NCBI RefSeq assembly: GCF_900002405.1
Contig: NZ_LK995471.1
Coordinates: 73,097-106,102 of the forward strand
Source of the DNA: Actinomyces succiniciruminis
GTDB taxonomy: Bacteria > Actinomycetota > Actinomycetes > Actinomycetales > Actinomycetaceae
Direction: 5' to 3'
DNA length: 33,006 bases
Each line of letters opens with the position of its first letter. The first letter of the stretch is position 1. Shown here in pieces: positions 15,957 through 23,842 of the stretch. The position numbers and the translations under genes were made by a program. Below the pieces are notes generated by a model that had not been told where the DNA came from, did not search any database, and saw only the letters and a list, made by a program, of their open reading frames with translations.

Positions 15957-17279
15957 TTACTCCTTGGCGGCGGCCGCGGTCATCGCATCGACGATGCCCT
16001 GGGGGTCACCCTTACCGGCCAGCATGTCGACCACGGCGACGTTGAGCGCGTTGCCGATGTTCTGTCCCAGGGAGGTGTCCAGCCACACCTGGGAGTAGGC
16101 GGCGTCGTTGTTGGCCTCCACCTGCGGCAGCAGTGCCTCCTGGGTGACGACGTCCTGCGCCTTCTCGTTGACGGGGATGGTCTCGAAGGCGTCGGCGTAG
16201 GCCTCCTGCTTCTCCTCACTCATGAAGAAGTTGAGGAACTCGGCGCACAGTTCTTCCGGGGCGGTGGAGGAGCAGGCGTAGCCGTCTACGCCGCCCATGA
16301 TGGCGGTGGGGTCGCCCTCGCCGCCCTCTACGGCCGGGAAGGGGAACCAACGCAGGTCGGGCAGCGGCTGCTCGTCCGGGGTAAGCGAGGCGATGACGCC
16401 GACGTTCCAGGTGCCCATGAGTTCCATGGCGGCCTGGTGGTTGGCCACCATGCCCGCGGACGAGCCGGCGCCCTGCTGTGCGGAGGTGGTTAGGAAGCCG
16501 CTGTTGAAGGGCTCGGTGGCGGCGAATTCCGCCAGGTCGTCGCCGGCGTCGACCCAGCACTGGTCGGAGAAGTCCAGCTCGGACATTGAGGACTCAAGCA
16601 CGTCCTGGCTGCACTCGCGCAGGGCGAAGAAGTAGTACCAGTGGGCGGCCGGCCAGGCATCCTTGGCCCCCAGGGCGATCGGGGAGGTGCCGGAGTCCTT
16701 GAGCTTGGCGACGGCGTCGGACAGCTCCTCCATGGTGGTGGGCGTCTCGGTGATGCCGGCGGCGTCGAACAGGTCCTTGGAGTAGTAGATGCCACCGGGC
16801 TGCAGCGAGGTGGGCATGGCGTAGATGCCGTCATCGATCGTGTAGGCGGAGAAGGCACCCTCGGGGACGTCCGCCGCCACGGAGTCGTCGATCTTGTCCG
16901 AGATGTCGAGGATGAGTCCGGCGTCGACCATGTCGCGCAGCTTGCCGCCGCCGCGAGTGAGGAAGACATCGGGCCCCTCGCCGGCGTTCTGTGCGGTCTG
17001 CAGCTTGCCGTCCAGGTCCTCATTCTGAATGGCCTGAACCTCCACCGTGACACCCTCGTGGGATGCCTCGAAGTCGGCGGCAATGGTCTCCCAATACTCC
17101 GAGCCGGGCCCCGTGGTGGCGTTGTGCCACAGGGTGAGGGTGTTGTCATCCCCGCCTCCTCCGGTGCCGCCGCCACAGGCTGCCAAGGCTAGCGATGCGG
17201 TCAGGACACCGGCCATCAGTCCCGCCGCGCGGCGGCGACGGGAACGGCCGGGATGGGGGTTGTGAGCGCTGAGCTTCAT
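15957..17279 (-). CDS. ABC sugar-binding lipoprotein (BxlE-like)
   Basis: Extracellular solute-binding protein family 1, 440 residues. The signal peptide has a basic region (GRSRRRRAAG), a hydrophobic core and the lipobox LAAC with the lipid-carrying Cys35, followed by a Gly-rich linker. The mature part starts NTLTLWHNAT and contains the PDVFLTRGGGKL and EELTDAV-like elements usual for oligosaccharide binders. The ATG at 17279 (MKLSAHN) has GGAGG eight bases upstream; reading further back to 17393 would translate the promoter and operators and is rejected. It is the first gene of the xylan operon. The mature protein would sit on the outer face of the membrane and hand xylo-oligosaccharides to the two permeases. 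Confidence 0.93.
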   Translation of the reverse strand: MKLSAHNPHPGRSRRRRAAGLMAGVLTASLALAACGGGTGGGGDDNTLTLWHNATTGPGSEYWETIAADFEASHEGVTVEVQAIQNEDLDGKLQTAQNAGEGPDVFLTRGGGKLRDMVDAGLILDISDKIDDSVAADVPEGAFSAYTIDDGIYAMPTSLQPGGIYYSKDLFDAAGITETPTTMEELSDAVAKLKDSGTSPIALGAKDAWPAAHWYYFFALRECSQDVLESSMSELDFSDQCWVDAGDDLAEFAATEPFNSGFLTTSAQQGAGSSAGMVANHQAAMELMGTWNVGVIASLTPDEQPLPDLRWFPFPAVEGGEGDPTAIMGGVDGYACSSTAPEELCAEFLNFFMSEEKQEAYADAFETIPVNEKAQDVVTQEALLPQVEANNDAAYSQVWLDTSLGQNIGNALNVAVVDMLAGKGDPQGIVDAMTAAAAKE

Positions 17280-17297
17280 CTTTGAAACCTCCAGATA

Positions 17298-17309
17298 CGG
17301 ACGCGTCCG
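17298..17309. promoter_or_regulatory. Palindrome CGGACGCGTCCG in the xylan operon leader
   Basis: A perfect 12-bp palindrome between the predicted transcription start and the ribosome site of the binding-protein gene. It is a possible second operator; the binding protein is unknown. Confidence 0.5.
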
Positions 17310-17320
17310 ATCGGGCTGAC

Positions 17321-17332
17321 CGAAATATTTCG
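17321..17332. promoter_or_regulatory. Operator candidate CGAAATATTTCG
   Basis: A perfect 12-bp palindrome about 20 bases downstream of the -10 box of the xylan operon, overlapping a second small dyad TTCGCGAA. Inverted CGAA/TTCG elements are reported near Streptomyces xylanase and bxl promoters (from memory), so the LacI protein at 18489 is the natural candidate to bind here. Confidence 0.6.
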
Positions 17333-17352
17333 CGAATCCGTCTGACGCATTT

Positions 17353-17380
17353 AGTATAGCGGCACACATTATTCTGTCAA
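17353..17380 (-). promoter_or_regulatory. Promoter of the xylo-oligosaccharide operon
   Basis: On the - strand TTGACA (17375-17380) is followed after 16 bases by TATACT (17353-17358). This is the clearest sigma-70-type promoter in the window. Transcription would start near 17345, about 65 bases before the binding-protein start codon, and pass through both palindromes. Confidence 0.78.
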
Positions 17381-17435
17381 CCACGGTCCTCACCGACCTC
17401 CAACCGCCCCTTCACACGCACCCCAAGGAGCCGCC

Positions 17436-18434
17436 ATGGCCTACTTCGACCTGCCGCCGTCGGAACTGGAGGACTACTCCCCCGATCTGCCCGAGCCGGA
17501 AGACTTCGACGCCTTCTGGGCACGCACGCTCGCACACAACCCCTTCGATCCGGCCAGCGTCAGCGCCGCCCCCGTGACGACGCCGCTGCGCACCCACCGG
17601 GTCCAGGACGTCACCTTCGGCGGTTACGCCGGAGACCCCATCCGCGCCTGGCTGATCGCCCCGGCCGACCAGTCCGGACCGCTGCCCGCCGTCGTCGAGT
17701 TCCTCGGCATGGGCGGGGGCCGCGGTCTGCCGCAGGACAACCTGGCCTGGGCGGCCGCCGGCTACGCCCACCTGGTGATGGACACCCGCGGCCAGGGCTC
17801 GCACTGGGGCTCCGGGGGTGATACGCCGGACCCGCACGGCACGGGCCCGGCCGCGGCCGGCTTCGCCACGCACGGACTGCAGTCACCCGAGGAGTACCTG
17901 TACCGGCGGCTGTTCGTGGACGCCCACCACGCCGTCGAAGCCGCCGCGGTCCTGCCGGAAGTGGACGCCTCCCGCATTGCCGTCACCGGCGTCTCGCAGG
18001 GCGGCGGACTCACGCTGGCCGCGGCGGGCCTGAACCACCGCGTCATTGCCGCCATGCCGAACGTGCCATTCATGTGCGCGCTTACCCGCGCGGTCGGACT
18101 GACAGATGACCCGCCCTATGCCGATATCGCCGGCTACCTGGCCGTGCACCGCGACGAGGTGGAACAGGTGCGCCGCACACTCGCCTACTTTGACGGTGCG
18201 CTGCTGGGCGCGCGGGCGACCTGCCCGGCCCTGTTCTCCACCGGGCTGATGGACACCACCTGCCCGCCGTCGACCGTCTTCGCCGCCCGCAACCGATGGG
18301 GGCAGGCGGCCGGCCCGGCACCGGCGCGCCCGGAGATCCGCGTCTACCCCTTCAACGGGCACGAGGGCGGCGAGTCGTACCAGTGGCGCGAGCAGGTGGC
18401 CTGGCTCGCCGCACTGCATCAGAACCTCGAATAG
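17436..18434 (+). CDS. axeA: Acetylxylan esterase, CE7 (AXE1) family, cytosolic
   Basis: Removes acetyl groups from xylo-oligosaccharides (CE7 enzymes also accept cephalosporin C). The 332-residue protein carries all CE7 marks: the RGQ motif (118-120, in MDTRGQGSHW), the nucleophile elbow GVSQGG with Ser187, Asp273 in LMDTTCPPS, and His309 in NGHEGG. The length is normal for this cytosolic, usually hexameric family, and there is no signal peptide. The ATG at 17436 has AAGGAG seven bases upstream. It is transcribed away from the xylan operon and shares the intergenic control region with it, and is followed 54 bases later by a LacI regulator, with which it probably forms an operon. Confidence 0.93.
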   Translation: MAYFDLPPSELEDYSPDLPEPEDFDAFWARTLAHNPFDPASVSAAPVTTPLRTHRVQDVTFGGYAGDPIRAWLIAPADQSGPLPAVVEFLGMGGGRGLPQDNLAWAAAGYAHLVMDTRGQGSHWGSGGDTPDPHGTGPAAAGFATHGLQSPEEYLYRRLFVDAHHAVEAAAVLPEVDASRIAVTGVSQGGGLTLAAAGLNHRVIAAMPNVPFMCALTRAVGLTDDPPYADIAGYLAVHRDEVEQVRRTLAYFDGALLGARATCPALFSTGLMDTTCPPSTVFAARNRWGQAAGPAPARPEIRVYPFNGHEGGESYQWREQVAWLAALHQNLE

Positions 18435-18488
18435 TCCTGTTAACCTCCTGGAAGCACACGGGCCCGGCGGGTCCTGAGGGGAGAAGAC

Positions 18489-19526
18489 GTGGAATCTCGG
18501 CAGCGAGTGACCCTGGACGACGTCGCTGCGGCGGCCGGCGTTTCCAAGTCGGCCGCCTCCAAGGCGCTGAACAACCGCGCTGACGTGTCTGCGGCGACAC
18601 GGGAGCGCGTCCTGGCCGCCAGCGAGGATCTGGGCTACGTGCGCCCGGAGACGACGCCGGCCCGCACCTACCCGCCGATCGCGATCGTCTCCGACGACCT
18701 CGCCACCGCCTACACCATTGAAGTGCTCAAGGGGGCCGCGACCGCCGCGCTCGACGCCGGGGTCGCCCTGCACACCACCTACACGCCCACCCCGGCCGAG
18801 CGCGCGCACCCGGTGCCCTTCGAACCGGAGTGGTTCACACTACTGAAGGCCACCGACTACCTCGGCCTGATCGTGCTGACCTCACCGCTCACCCGCGAGC
18901 AGCACGCCAGTGCCAGGCGCATCGGCCTGCCCTTGGTGATGATCGACCCCTCCGGCGAGCAGGAGCGCGGCATCGCCTCCATCGGCGCGACCAACTGGAA
19001 CGGGGGCGTGGACGCCACCGAGTACCTGATTGGGCTCGGCCACGAGCGCATCGCCCTGGTCGGCGGCCCGGAAGACTCGGTGCCCGCGCGCGAACGCCAC
19101 CAGGGGTACCTGTCCGCGCTGCAGATGCACTCGCTGCCCGTACACGCAAACCTGATCTCCTCCGGCCCCTTCACCTATGAAACCGGCCTGCAGCAGGGGC
19201 GCCGGCTGCTGCGGCTGCCGGAGGACGAGCGCCCGACCGCGGTCTTCGCCGCCTCGGACACCACCGCCCTGGGCATCTACGAGGCGGTCCGGGAGGCCGG
19301 GCTGCGCATCCCGGAGGACTTCAGCGTGGTCGGCTTCGACGACACGGAAATGGCCGGCTGGGCGGCGCCGCGGCTGACGACGGTACGTCAGCCGCTGTTC
19401 CGCATGGGACAGGAGGCGGTCCGCATGATCGTGGACAATCACCACGGCCGCCCCATGCTGACCACCACGCCCCTGCGGCTGAGCACCCGCCTGGTCATCC
19501 GCGACTCCGCGACGCCGCCCCGGTAG
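18489..19526 (+). CDS. LacI family regulator (xylan locus)
   Basis: A 345-residue LacI-type repressor. The HTH is at about 8-30 (LDDVAAAAGVSKSAASKALN), with SAASKALN in the recognition helix instead of the more common TVSRVLN. The effector domain shows the canonical FAASDTTALGIY and VVGFDDTEMAG motifs near its end. The start is GTG at 18489, preceded by GGGGAG. Its position after the acetylxylan esterase gene and opposite the xylan operon makes it the likely BxlR-like regulator of that locus. It ends at the strong terminator at 19543-19588. The ligand may be xylobiose or a similar oligosaccharide (inference). Confidence 0.92.
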   Translation: MESRQRVTLDDVAAAAGVSKSAASKALNNRADVSAATRERVLAASEDLGYVRPETTPARTYPPIAIVSDDLATAYTIEVLKGAATAALDAGVALHTTYTPTPAERAHPVPFEPEWFTLLKATDYLGLIVLTSPLTREQHASARRIGLPLVMIDPSGEQERGIASIGATNWNGGVDATEYLIGLGHERIALVGGPEDSVPARERHQGYLSALQMHSLPVHANLISSGPFTYETGLQQGRRLLRLPEDERPTAVFAASDTTALGIYEAVREAGLRIPEDFSVVGFDDTEMAGWAAPRLTTVRQPLFRMGQEAVRMIVDNHHGRPMLTTTPLRLSTRLVIRDSATPPR

Positions 19527-19542
19527 CGCTGCCCTGCTTGCC

Positions 19543-19588
19543 ACCGCGGGCGGTGGTGGGCCGATGCCGATCCACCACCGCCCGCGGT
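19543..19588. terminator. Bidirectional terminator between LacI and monosaccharide permease genes
   Basis: A perfect 17-bp stem (core CGCGGGCGGTGGTGG with CCACCACCGCCCGCG) spanning 19543-19559 and 19572-19588 with a 12-base loop, in the 88-base gap between two convergent genes. Confidence 0.82.
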
Positions 19589-19614
19589 TCGAACGGATTG
19601 CTGCGGTCCTCCGC

Positions 19615-20796
19615 CTAGGCGGTCACGGCACGGCGCTTGTTAAGCAGGTCGAAGGCGACGGCGCCGAGTACGACCAGACCCTTGATGGCCTGCTGGTAGT
19701 CGATGCCGACCCCCAGCAGGGACATGCCGTTGTTCATCACGGCCATGACCAGGCCGCCGACGATGGCGCCGACGACGGTACCCACACCACCGGTGACGGC
19801 CGCACCGCCGATGAAACAGGCGGCGATGGCGTCGAGCTCGAAGCCCTGGCCGGCTTTGGGCCCGGCCATGTTGAGCCGGGAGGTGAAGATGATGCCGGCG
19901 AGCGCGCACAGCACCCCGTTGTTGACGAACACCCAGAAGCGGACCCACTGCACCTTGACGCCGGACAGGGCCGCCGCTTCCTTGTTCCCGCCGATCGCGT
20001 AGATCTGGCGACCGATGACGGTACGCCCGGCGACGAAGGAGTACAGCAGAATCAGTGCCGCCAGGATGATCAGCACGTATGGGGTGCCCTTGTAGGTGGC
20101 GATCTTCCAGGCGAAGGCCATGCCGATCAGGCAAACGAGCACAATGCGCGCGATCCAGGTCCCAGCGGCAGAGACGGGAACCTCATTGGCGATGGAACGC
20201 CGCCGGTTGCGCACCTCGGAGAACACATACGCGGCGAGCGCGATGGCGACTAGCAGCAGCGTGAATACGTCGTACCCGTACCCGCCGAGCAATCCATTGA
20301 GGTAGCCCGACGAGATCTCCCGGAATCCGCTCGGGAACGGGGAGATGGACAGGTTGTGCAGCACGATCATGGTCAGCCCGCGGAAGATCAGCATGCCGGC
20401 GAGGGTGACGATGAAGGCGGGGATGCCGACGAAGGCGATCCAGAATCCCTGCCACACGCCGACGAGTAGACCGGTGATCAGCGCGGCGATGACTCCGGCC
20501 CACCAGGGCATGCCGTGGTTGACGGTCACCACGCCCGCGACGGCCCCGGTCAGAGCCACGACCGAGCCGACCGAGAGGTCGATGTCGGCCATCAGGATGG
20601 CGAAGAGCATGCCGATCGCCAGCACCAACACATAGGCGTTCTGCACGATGATGTTGGAGACGTTCTGGGAGGAGAGGATCTGGCCATTGGTGACGATCGC
20701 GAAGAAGATCACGATGACAACGAGCGCAATAGCCAGGCCCCCTTGCCGCAGGTTTGTACGCAAGGCGCCCTTGAGCGTTGAGAATGTATTGGACAT
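19615..20796 (-). CDS. mmsB: Monosaccharide ABC permease, MmsB/XylH type
   Basis: Permease of the CUT2 class (RbsC/XylH fold), 393 residues with about ten hydrophobic helices. The characteristic CUT2 motif DIDLSVGSVVALTGAVAGV appears at about 71-89 and the second one ALSGVKVQ...NGVLCALAGII in the C-terminal half, with GGVGTVVGAIVGGL near 340. Length and motifs fit the multiple-monosaccharide (ChvE-partner) subgroup. It starts 3 bases after the ATPase stop, with AAGGAAG overlapping that stop. In contrast to the other three transporters of the window, this one has a single homodimerising permease and its own ATPase. Likely cargo: xylose, arabinose, galactose or glucose. Confidence 0.9.
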   Translation of the reverse strand: MSNTFSTLKGALRTNLRQGGLAIALVVIVIFFAIVTNGQILSSQNVSNIIVQNAYVLVLAIGMLFAILMADIDLSVGSVVALTGAVAGVVTVNHGMPWWAGVIAALITGLLVGVWQGFWIAFVGIPAFIVTLAGMLIFRGLTMIVLHNLSISPFPSGFREISSGYLNGLLGGYGYDVFTLLLVAIALAAYVFSEVRNRRRSIANEVPVSAAGTWIARIVLVCLIGMAFAWKIATYKGTPYVLIILAALILLYSFVAGRTVIGRQIYAIGGNKEAAALSGVKVQWVRFWVFVNNGVLCALAGIIFTSRLNMAGPKAGQGFELDAIAACFIGGAAVTGGVGTVVGAIVGGLVMAVMNNGMSLLGVGIDYQQAIKGLVVLGAVAFDLLNKRRAVTA

Positions 20797-20799
20797 TGG

Positions 20800-22338
20800 T
20801 CAGTCTTCCTTGATCTGAGTCATATAGCGCATGAGCGTCTCCTGGTCGGCATCGCCGCGATCCAGGTCGGCGGTGACGCGCCCAGCCGAAAGGGTGTAGA
20901 TGCGATCGCAGATGCCCAGAAGTTCGGGCAGCTCCGAGGAGATGACGAGGACGGCCTTGCCCGCGTCTGCGAGCTGGTTGATGATCTGGTAGATCTCGTA
21001 TTTGGCGCCGACGTCGATCCCGCGGGTGGGCTCATCGAGGATCAGCACGTCCGGCTCGGCGGCCACCCACTTGGCGAGCACGACCTTCTGCTGATTGCCT
21101 CCCGACAGTCCGCCGACGACGGACTCAATGGTGGGCGCCTTTACAGCCATCTGACCGCAAAGCTCGGTGACCACGGCTCGTTCCTCATGAAGATCGAGCA
21201 CACCGCGGCGGGAGAACCTGCGCGGGGACGCCGATGAGACGTTGCGCCTGATGGACTCGATGAGGTTGAGCCCGTAGCGCTTGCGGTCCTCCGACACGTA
21301 GGCGATGCCGTTGGCGATGGCCGAGGCCACGTCCTTGATTTGGATCTCGCGGCCGTCTTTGAAGACTCTGCCGGTAATGTCGCTGCCCCAGGAGCGGCCG
21401 AACAGGCTCATGGCCAGCTCGGTGCGTCCGGCCCCCATCAGGCCGGCAAGGCCGACGATCTCACCGTGCCTGAGCACCAGGTCGGCGGCGTCGACGACGG
21501 TGCGCGACGGGTCGGCGGGATGGTGCACGGTCCAGCCCTCGAGTCGCAGCGCCTCTCCATCGACTTGGGAGACGTGATCGGGGAAGCGCTGGTCCAGCGT
21601 GCGGCCGACCATGAGGCGGATGATCTCGTCCTCCTCGACACCGCCCTTGCGGTGCATGTCGAGTGTGGCGATGGTGTGCCCGTCGCGAATGATCGTCGTG
21701 GAATCGGCGATCTGCCTGATCTCTCCGAGTTTGTGGGAGATCATGATGCAGGTGATGCCCCGCTCCTGGAGTTGACGTATGAGGTCGAGCAGGTGGGCGG
21801 AGTCGTCGTCGTTGAGGGCGGCGGTGGGCTCGTCCAGGATGAGTAGGCGCACGTCCTTGGACAGGGCCTTAGCGATCTCCACCAGCTGCTGCTTGCCCAC
21901 GCCGATGTCCTGAACCCGGGTTGCCGGATTCTCCGCCAGCCCCACGCGGGCCATGATCTTCTGGGCCTCGGTGTTCGTGCGGTGCCAGTCGATGACACCG
22001 CGGGATGAGCGTTCATTCCCCAGGAAGATGTTCTCCGCAATGGACAGGAACGGGCTGAGCGTGAGTTCCTGGTGGATGATGGCGATGCCCGCGCTCTCCG
22101 ACGCCTTGATGTCGGAGAAGCGCACCTCCTTGCCGTCGAGCAGAATCTGCCCCTCATAGGTGCCGTGCGGGTGCACACCCGACAGCACCTTCATCAGGGT
22201 CGACTTACCGGCCCCGTTCTCGCCGCAGATGGCATGGATCTCGCCGCGCCTCACCGCGAAGTTGACGTCGTCCAACGCCACCACCCCGGGGAACCGCTTG
22301 GTGATGCCACGCATCTCAAGAATGTTGTCAGTTGCCAT
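20800..22338 (-). CDS. mmsA: Monosaccharide ABC transporter ATP-binding protein, MmsA/XylG type
   Basis: Double ABC ATPase of 512 residues, the exact size of the MmsA/GguA subgroup. The first cassette has Walker A GENGAGKST (39-47), an ABC signature region GVGKQQLVEIAKAL and Walker B LLILDEPTAAL (165-175). The second has a degenerate Walker A (GLMGAGRTE, 299-307), the full signature LSGGNQQ (411-417) and Walker B VLILDEPTRGIDVG (431-444). One intact and one degenerate P-loop is normal in this family. It lies between the binding-protein gene (63-base gap with a small hairpin) and the permease gene. Confidence 0.93.
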   Translation of the reverse strand: MATDNILEMRGITKRFPGVVALDDVNFAVRRGEIHAICGENGAGKSTLMKVLSGVHPHGTYEGQILLDGKEVRFSDIKASESAGIAIIHQELTLSPFLSIAENIFLGNERSSRGVIDWHRTNTEAQKIMARVGLAENPATRVQDIGVGKQQLVEIAKALSKDVRLLILDEPTAALNDDDSAHLLDLIRQLQERGITCIMISHKLGEIRQIADSTTIIRDGHTIATLDMHRKGGVEEDEIIRLMVGRTLDQRFPDHVSQVDGEALRLEGWTVHHPADPSRTVVDAADLVLRHGEIVGLAGLMGAGRTELAMSLFGRSWGSDITGRVFKDGREIQIKDVASAIANGIAYVSEDRKRYGLNLIESIRRNVSSASPRRFSRRGVLDLHEERAVVTELCGQMAVKAPTIESVVGGLSGGNQQKVVLAKWVAAEPDVLILDEPTRGIDVGAKYEIYQIINQLADAGKAVLVISSELPELLGICDRIYTLSAGRVTADLDRGDADQETLMRYMTQIKED

Positions 22339-22365
22339 GTTCAGCCCCGACTCCTGTCACGGATG

Positions 22366-22386
22366 GGCACCGATGCACCCGGTACC
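22366..22386 (-). other. Small intercistronic hairpin after the Mms binding-protein gene
   Basis: GGCACCG (22366-22372) can pair with CGGTACC (22380-22386), 7 bp with one G-U pair in the transcript and a 7-base loop. It occupies the same position as the larger hairpin behind the xylan binding-protein gene. Confidence 0.45.
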
Positions 22387-22401
22387 ACGAAGCAATTCCG
22401 G

Positions 22402-23565
22402 TCACTTGAGTTCGTCCTCGGTGATGTAGCCCGTGTCCACGAGGGAGCTCTGCACGTTGTCCTTGGTGATGATCTCGGACTTCAGCAGGTAGGAGGGGAC
22501 GACCTTCACCCCGTTGTCGTAGGTCTCGGTGTCGTTGACCTCCGGCTCCTCGCCGCTGAGCACCGCCACGGCCATCTGCACCGCGGCGTCGGCGAGTTCG
22601 CGAGTGTCCTTGAAGATGGTGGAGTACTGCTCGCCTGCCATGATCGACTTGATGCCTGCGATTTCCGCGTCCTGCCCGGTCACCGTCGGGTAGGGCTGCG
22701 CATCGGTGCCGTACCCGGCGCCCTTGAGTGCGCCGAGGATGCCGATGGACATGGAGTCGAGCGGTGACAGGACGCCGTCCACCCGGCTGCCGTCGGAGTA
22801 GGTGGAGGTGATCAGGTTGTCCATGCGGGACTGGGCGGTGGCGGCATCCCACCGCATGGTGGCCACGGTGTCAAAGTCGGTCTGACCGGACTTGACCCTG
22901 AGCACACCGCTGTCGATGTAGGGCTGGATCACGTCCATGGCGCCGTTGAAGAAGAAGGGAGCGTTGTTGTCGTCCGGAGAACCACCGAACAGCTCGATGT
23001 TGTAGGGCTCGTCCGGTGATACGCCGGCGTCCTCGCCGTCGGCGTTAAGAATGCCCATGCCGATGAGCAGGGAAGTGCCCATCTGGGTGCCGACGTCGTA
23101 GTTGTCGAAGCTGGTGTAGTAGCTGACGTTCTCGTTGTCCCGGATGAGGCGGTCGTAGGAGATGACCGGAATACCGGCCTCGCCGGCCGAGTCCAGTTGA
23201 CCGGACAGCGCGGTGCCGTCGATGGGCGCAATGATGAGCAGATTGACGCCCTGCGTGATCATGTTGTCGATCTGGTTGGTCTGCGTGGGGATGTCATCCT
23301 CGGCGAATTGCAGATCGACGTTGTAGCCGAGTTCTTCGAGCTGCTTCTTGATGTTGTTACCGTCTTTGATCCAGCGTTCAGATGACTTGGTCGGCATGGC
23401 CACGCCGATCTTGAGTTCCGCGGGCTCCTTGCGGGCGGTGTCGTTTCCGGCTCCGCCTGTCGCACCGGGCCCACCGCAGGCGGCCAGCGCCGCCGCCACC
23501 GCGGCGGTGACACCACCGGCGAGAGCACAGCGACGCGAAAGAGTCGGGACTTGGGGTCGAGACAT
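22402..23565 (-). CDS. Monosaccharide-binding lipoprotein, ChvE type
   Basis: Periplasmic-binding-type lipoprotein of 387 residues. Signal peptide: [21 protein letters not shown] with lipobox LAAC, Cys30 being the lipid site. The mature protein shows the ChvE/multiple-sugar pattern: [45 protein letters not shown] and [14 protein letters not shown]. These motifs contact pyranose sugars in ChvE relatives. The ATG at 23565 has GAGGAGG seven bases upstream; the longer in-frame reading to 23769 would cross the promoter. It is the first gene of the Mms operon, with the promoter and operator at 23644-23672. Confidence 0.92.
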   Translation of the reverse strand: MSRPQVPTLSRRCALAGGVTAAVAAALAACGGPGATGGAGNDTARKEPAELKIGVAMPTKSSERWIKDGNNIKKQLEELGYNVDLQFAEDDIPTQTNQIDNMITQGVNLLIIAPIDGTALSGQLDSAGEAGIPVISYDRLIRDNENVSYYTSFDNYDVGTQMGTSLLIGMGILNADGEDAGVSPDEPYNIELFGGSPDDNNAPFFFNGAMDVIQPYIDSGVLRVKSGQTDFDTVATMRWDAATAQSRMDNLITSTYSDGSRVDGVLSPLDSMSIGILGALKGAGYGTDAQPYPTVTGQDAEIAGIKSIMAGEQYSTIFKDTRELADAAVQMAVAVLSGEEPEVNDTETYDNGVKVVPSYLLKSEIITKDNVQSSLVDTGYITEDELK

Positions 23566-23643
23566 GTTGAGCCTCCTCTTCGAGATCTTCAGGAAGCCCC
23601 GCGGCCACAACGCCTCGGCACGCCGTCCGCGGGATCCAACACT

Positions 23644-23672
23644 AGTGTGAACGTTCACTTTCGACGTGTCAA
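23644..23672 (-). promoter_or_regulatory. Promoter of the Mms monosaccharide transporter operon
   Basis: On the - strand TTGACA (23667-23672), 17-base spacer, then CACACT (23644-23649). The -35 is perfect and the -10 weak, so activation or a different -10 is possible. The start would fall about 70 bases before the binding-protein start codon. Confidence 0.6.
23647..23658. promoter_or_regulatory. LacI-type operator GTGAACGTTCAC
   Basis: A perfect 12-bp palindrome with the central AACGTT typical of LacI-family sites, lying between the -35 and -10 boxes of the Mms promoter. A degenerate copy (GTGAACCTTAAC, 10 of 12) is at 23756-23767. Confidence 0.72.
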
Positions 23673-23755
23673 CATCCCCCCGTAACCACCGACACGCACG
23701 GACCAGATGGCTAAATATCGGCCTTTTAGATATGTTAACAACCCACTCATGTAGA

Positions 23756-23767
23756 GTGAACCTTAAC
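23756..23767. promoter_or_regulatory. Second, degenerate LacI-type site upstream of the Mms promoter
   Basis: GTGAACCTTAAC matches the palindrome at 23647-23658 in 10 of 12 bases; centres are 109 bases apart. It sits in an unusually AT-rich stretch (about 23720-23780) and could support looping by a tetrameric repressor. Confidence 0.4.
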
Positions 23768-23793
23768 ATCCATGTTTTGACGAGTCTCCCTCG

Positions 23794-23812
23794 GGCCGGT
23801 GCAGGACCGGCC
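23794..23812 (-). terminator. Weak hairpin after the LacI gene
   Basis: GGCCGGT (23794-23800) pairs with ACCGGCC (23806-23812) over a 5-base loop, about 30 bases past the LacI stop. No U-run follows, so termination is only suggested. It is the only terminator candidate between this operon and the Mms operon. Confidence 0.4.
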
Positions 23813-23842
23813 GCCGATGAGGGGCCGTCGGCCGCTCAGGCA

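Noticed and set aside
17280-17393. Longer N-terminus of the xylan binding lipoprotein
   Set aside because: It crosses the promoter and both palindromes and would bury the signal peptide 38 residues inside the protein.
23566-23769. Longer N-terminus of the ChvE-type lipoprotein
   Set aside because: It covers the promoter and LacI operator and places the lipobox about 98 residues from the N-terminus.
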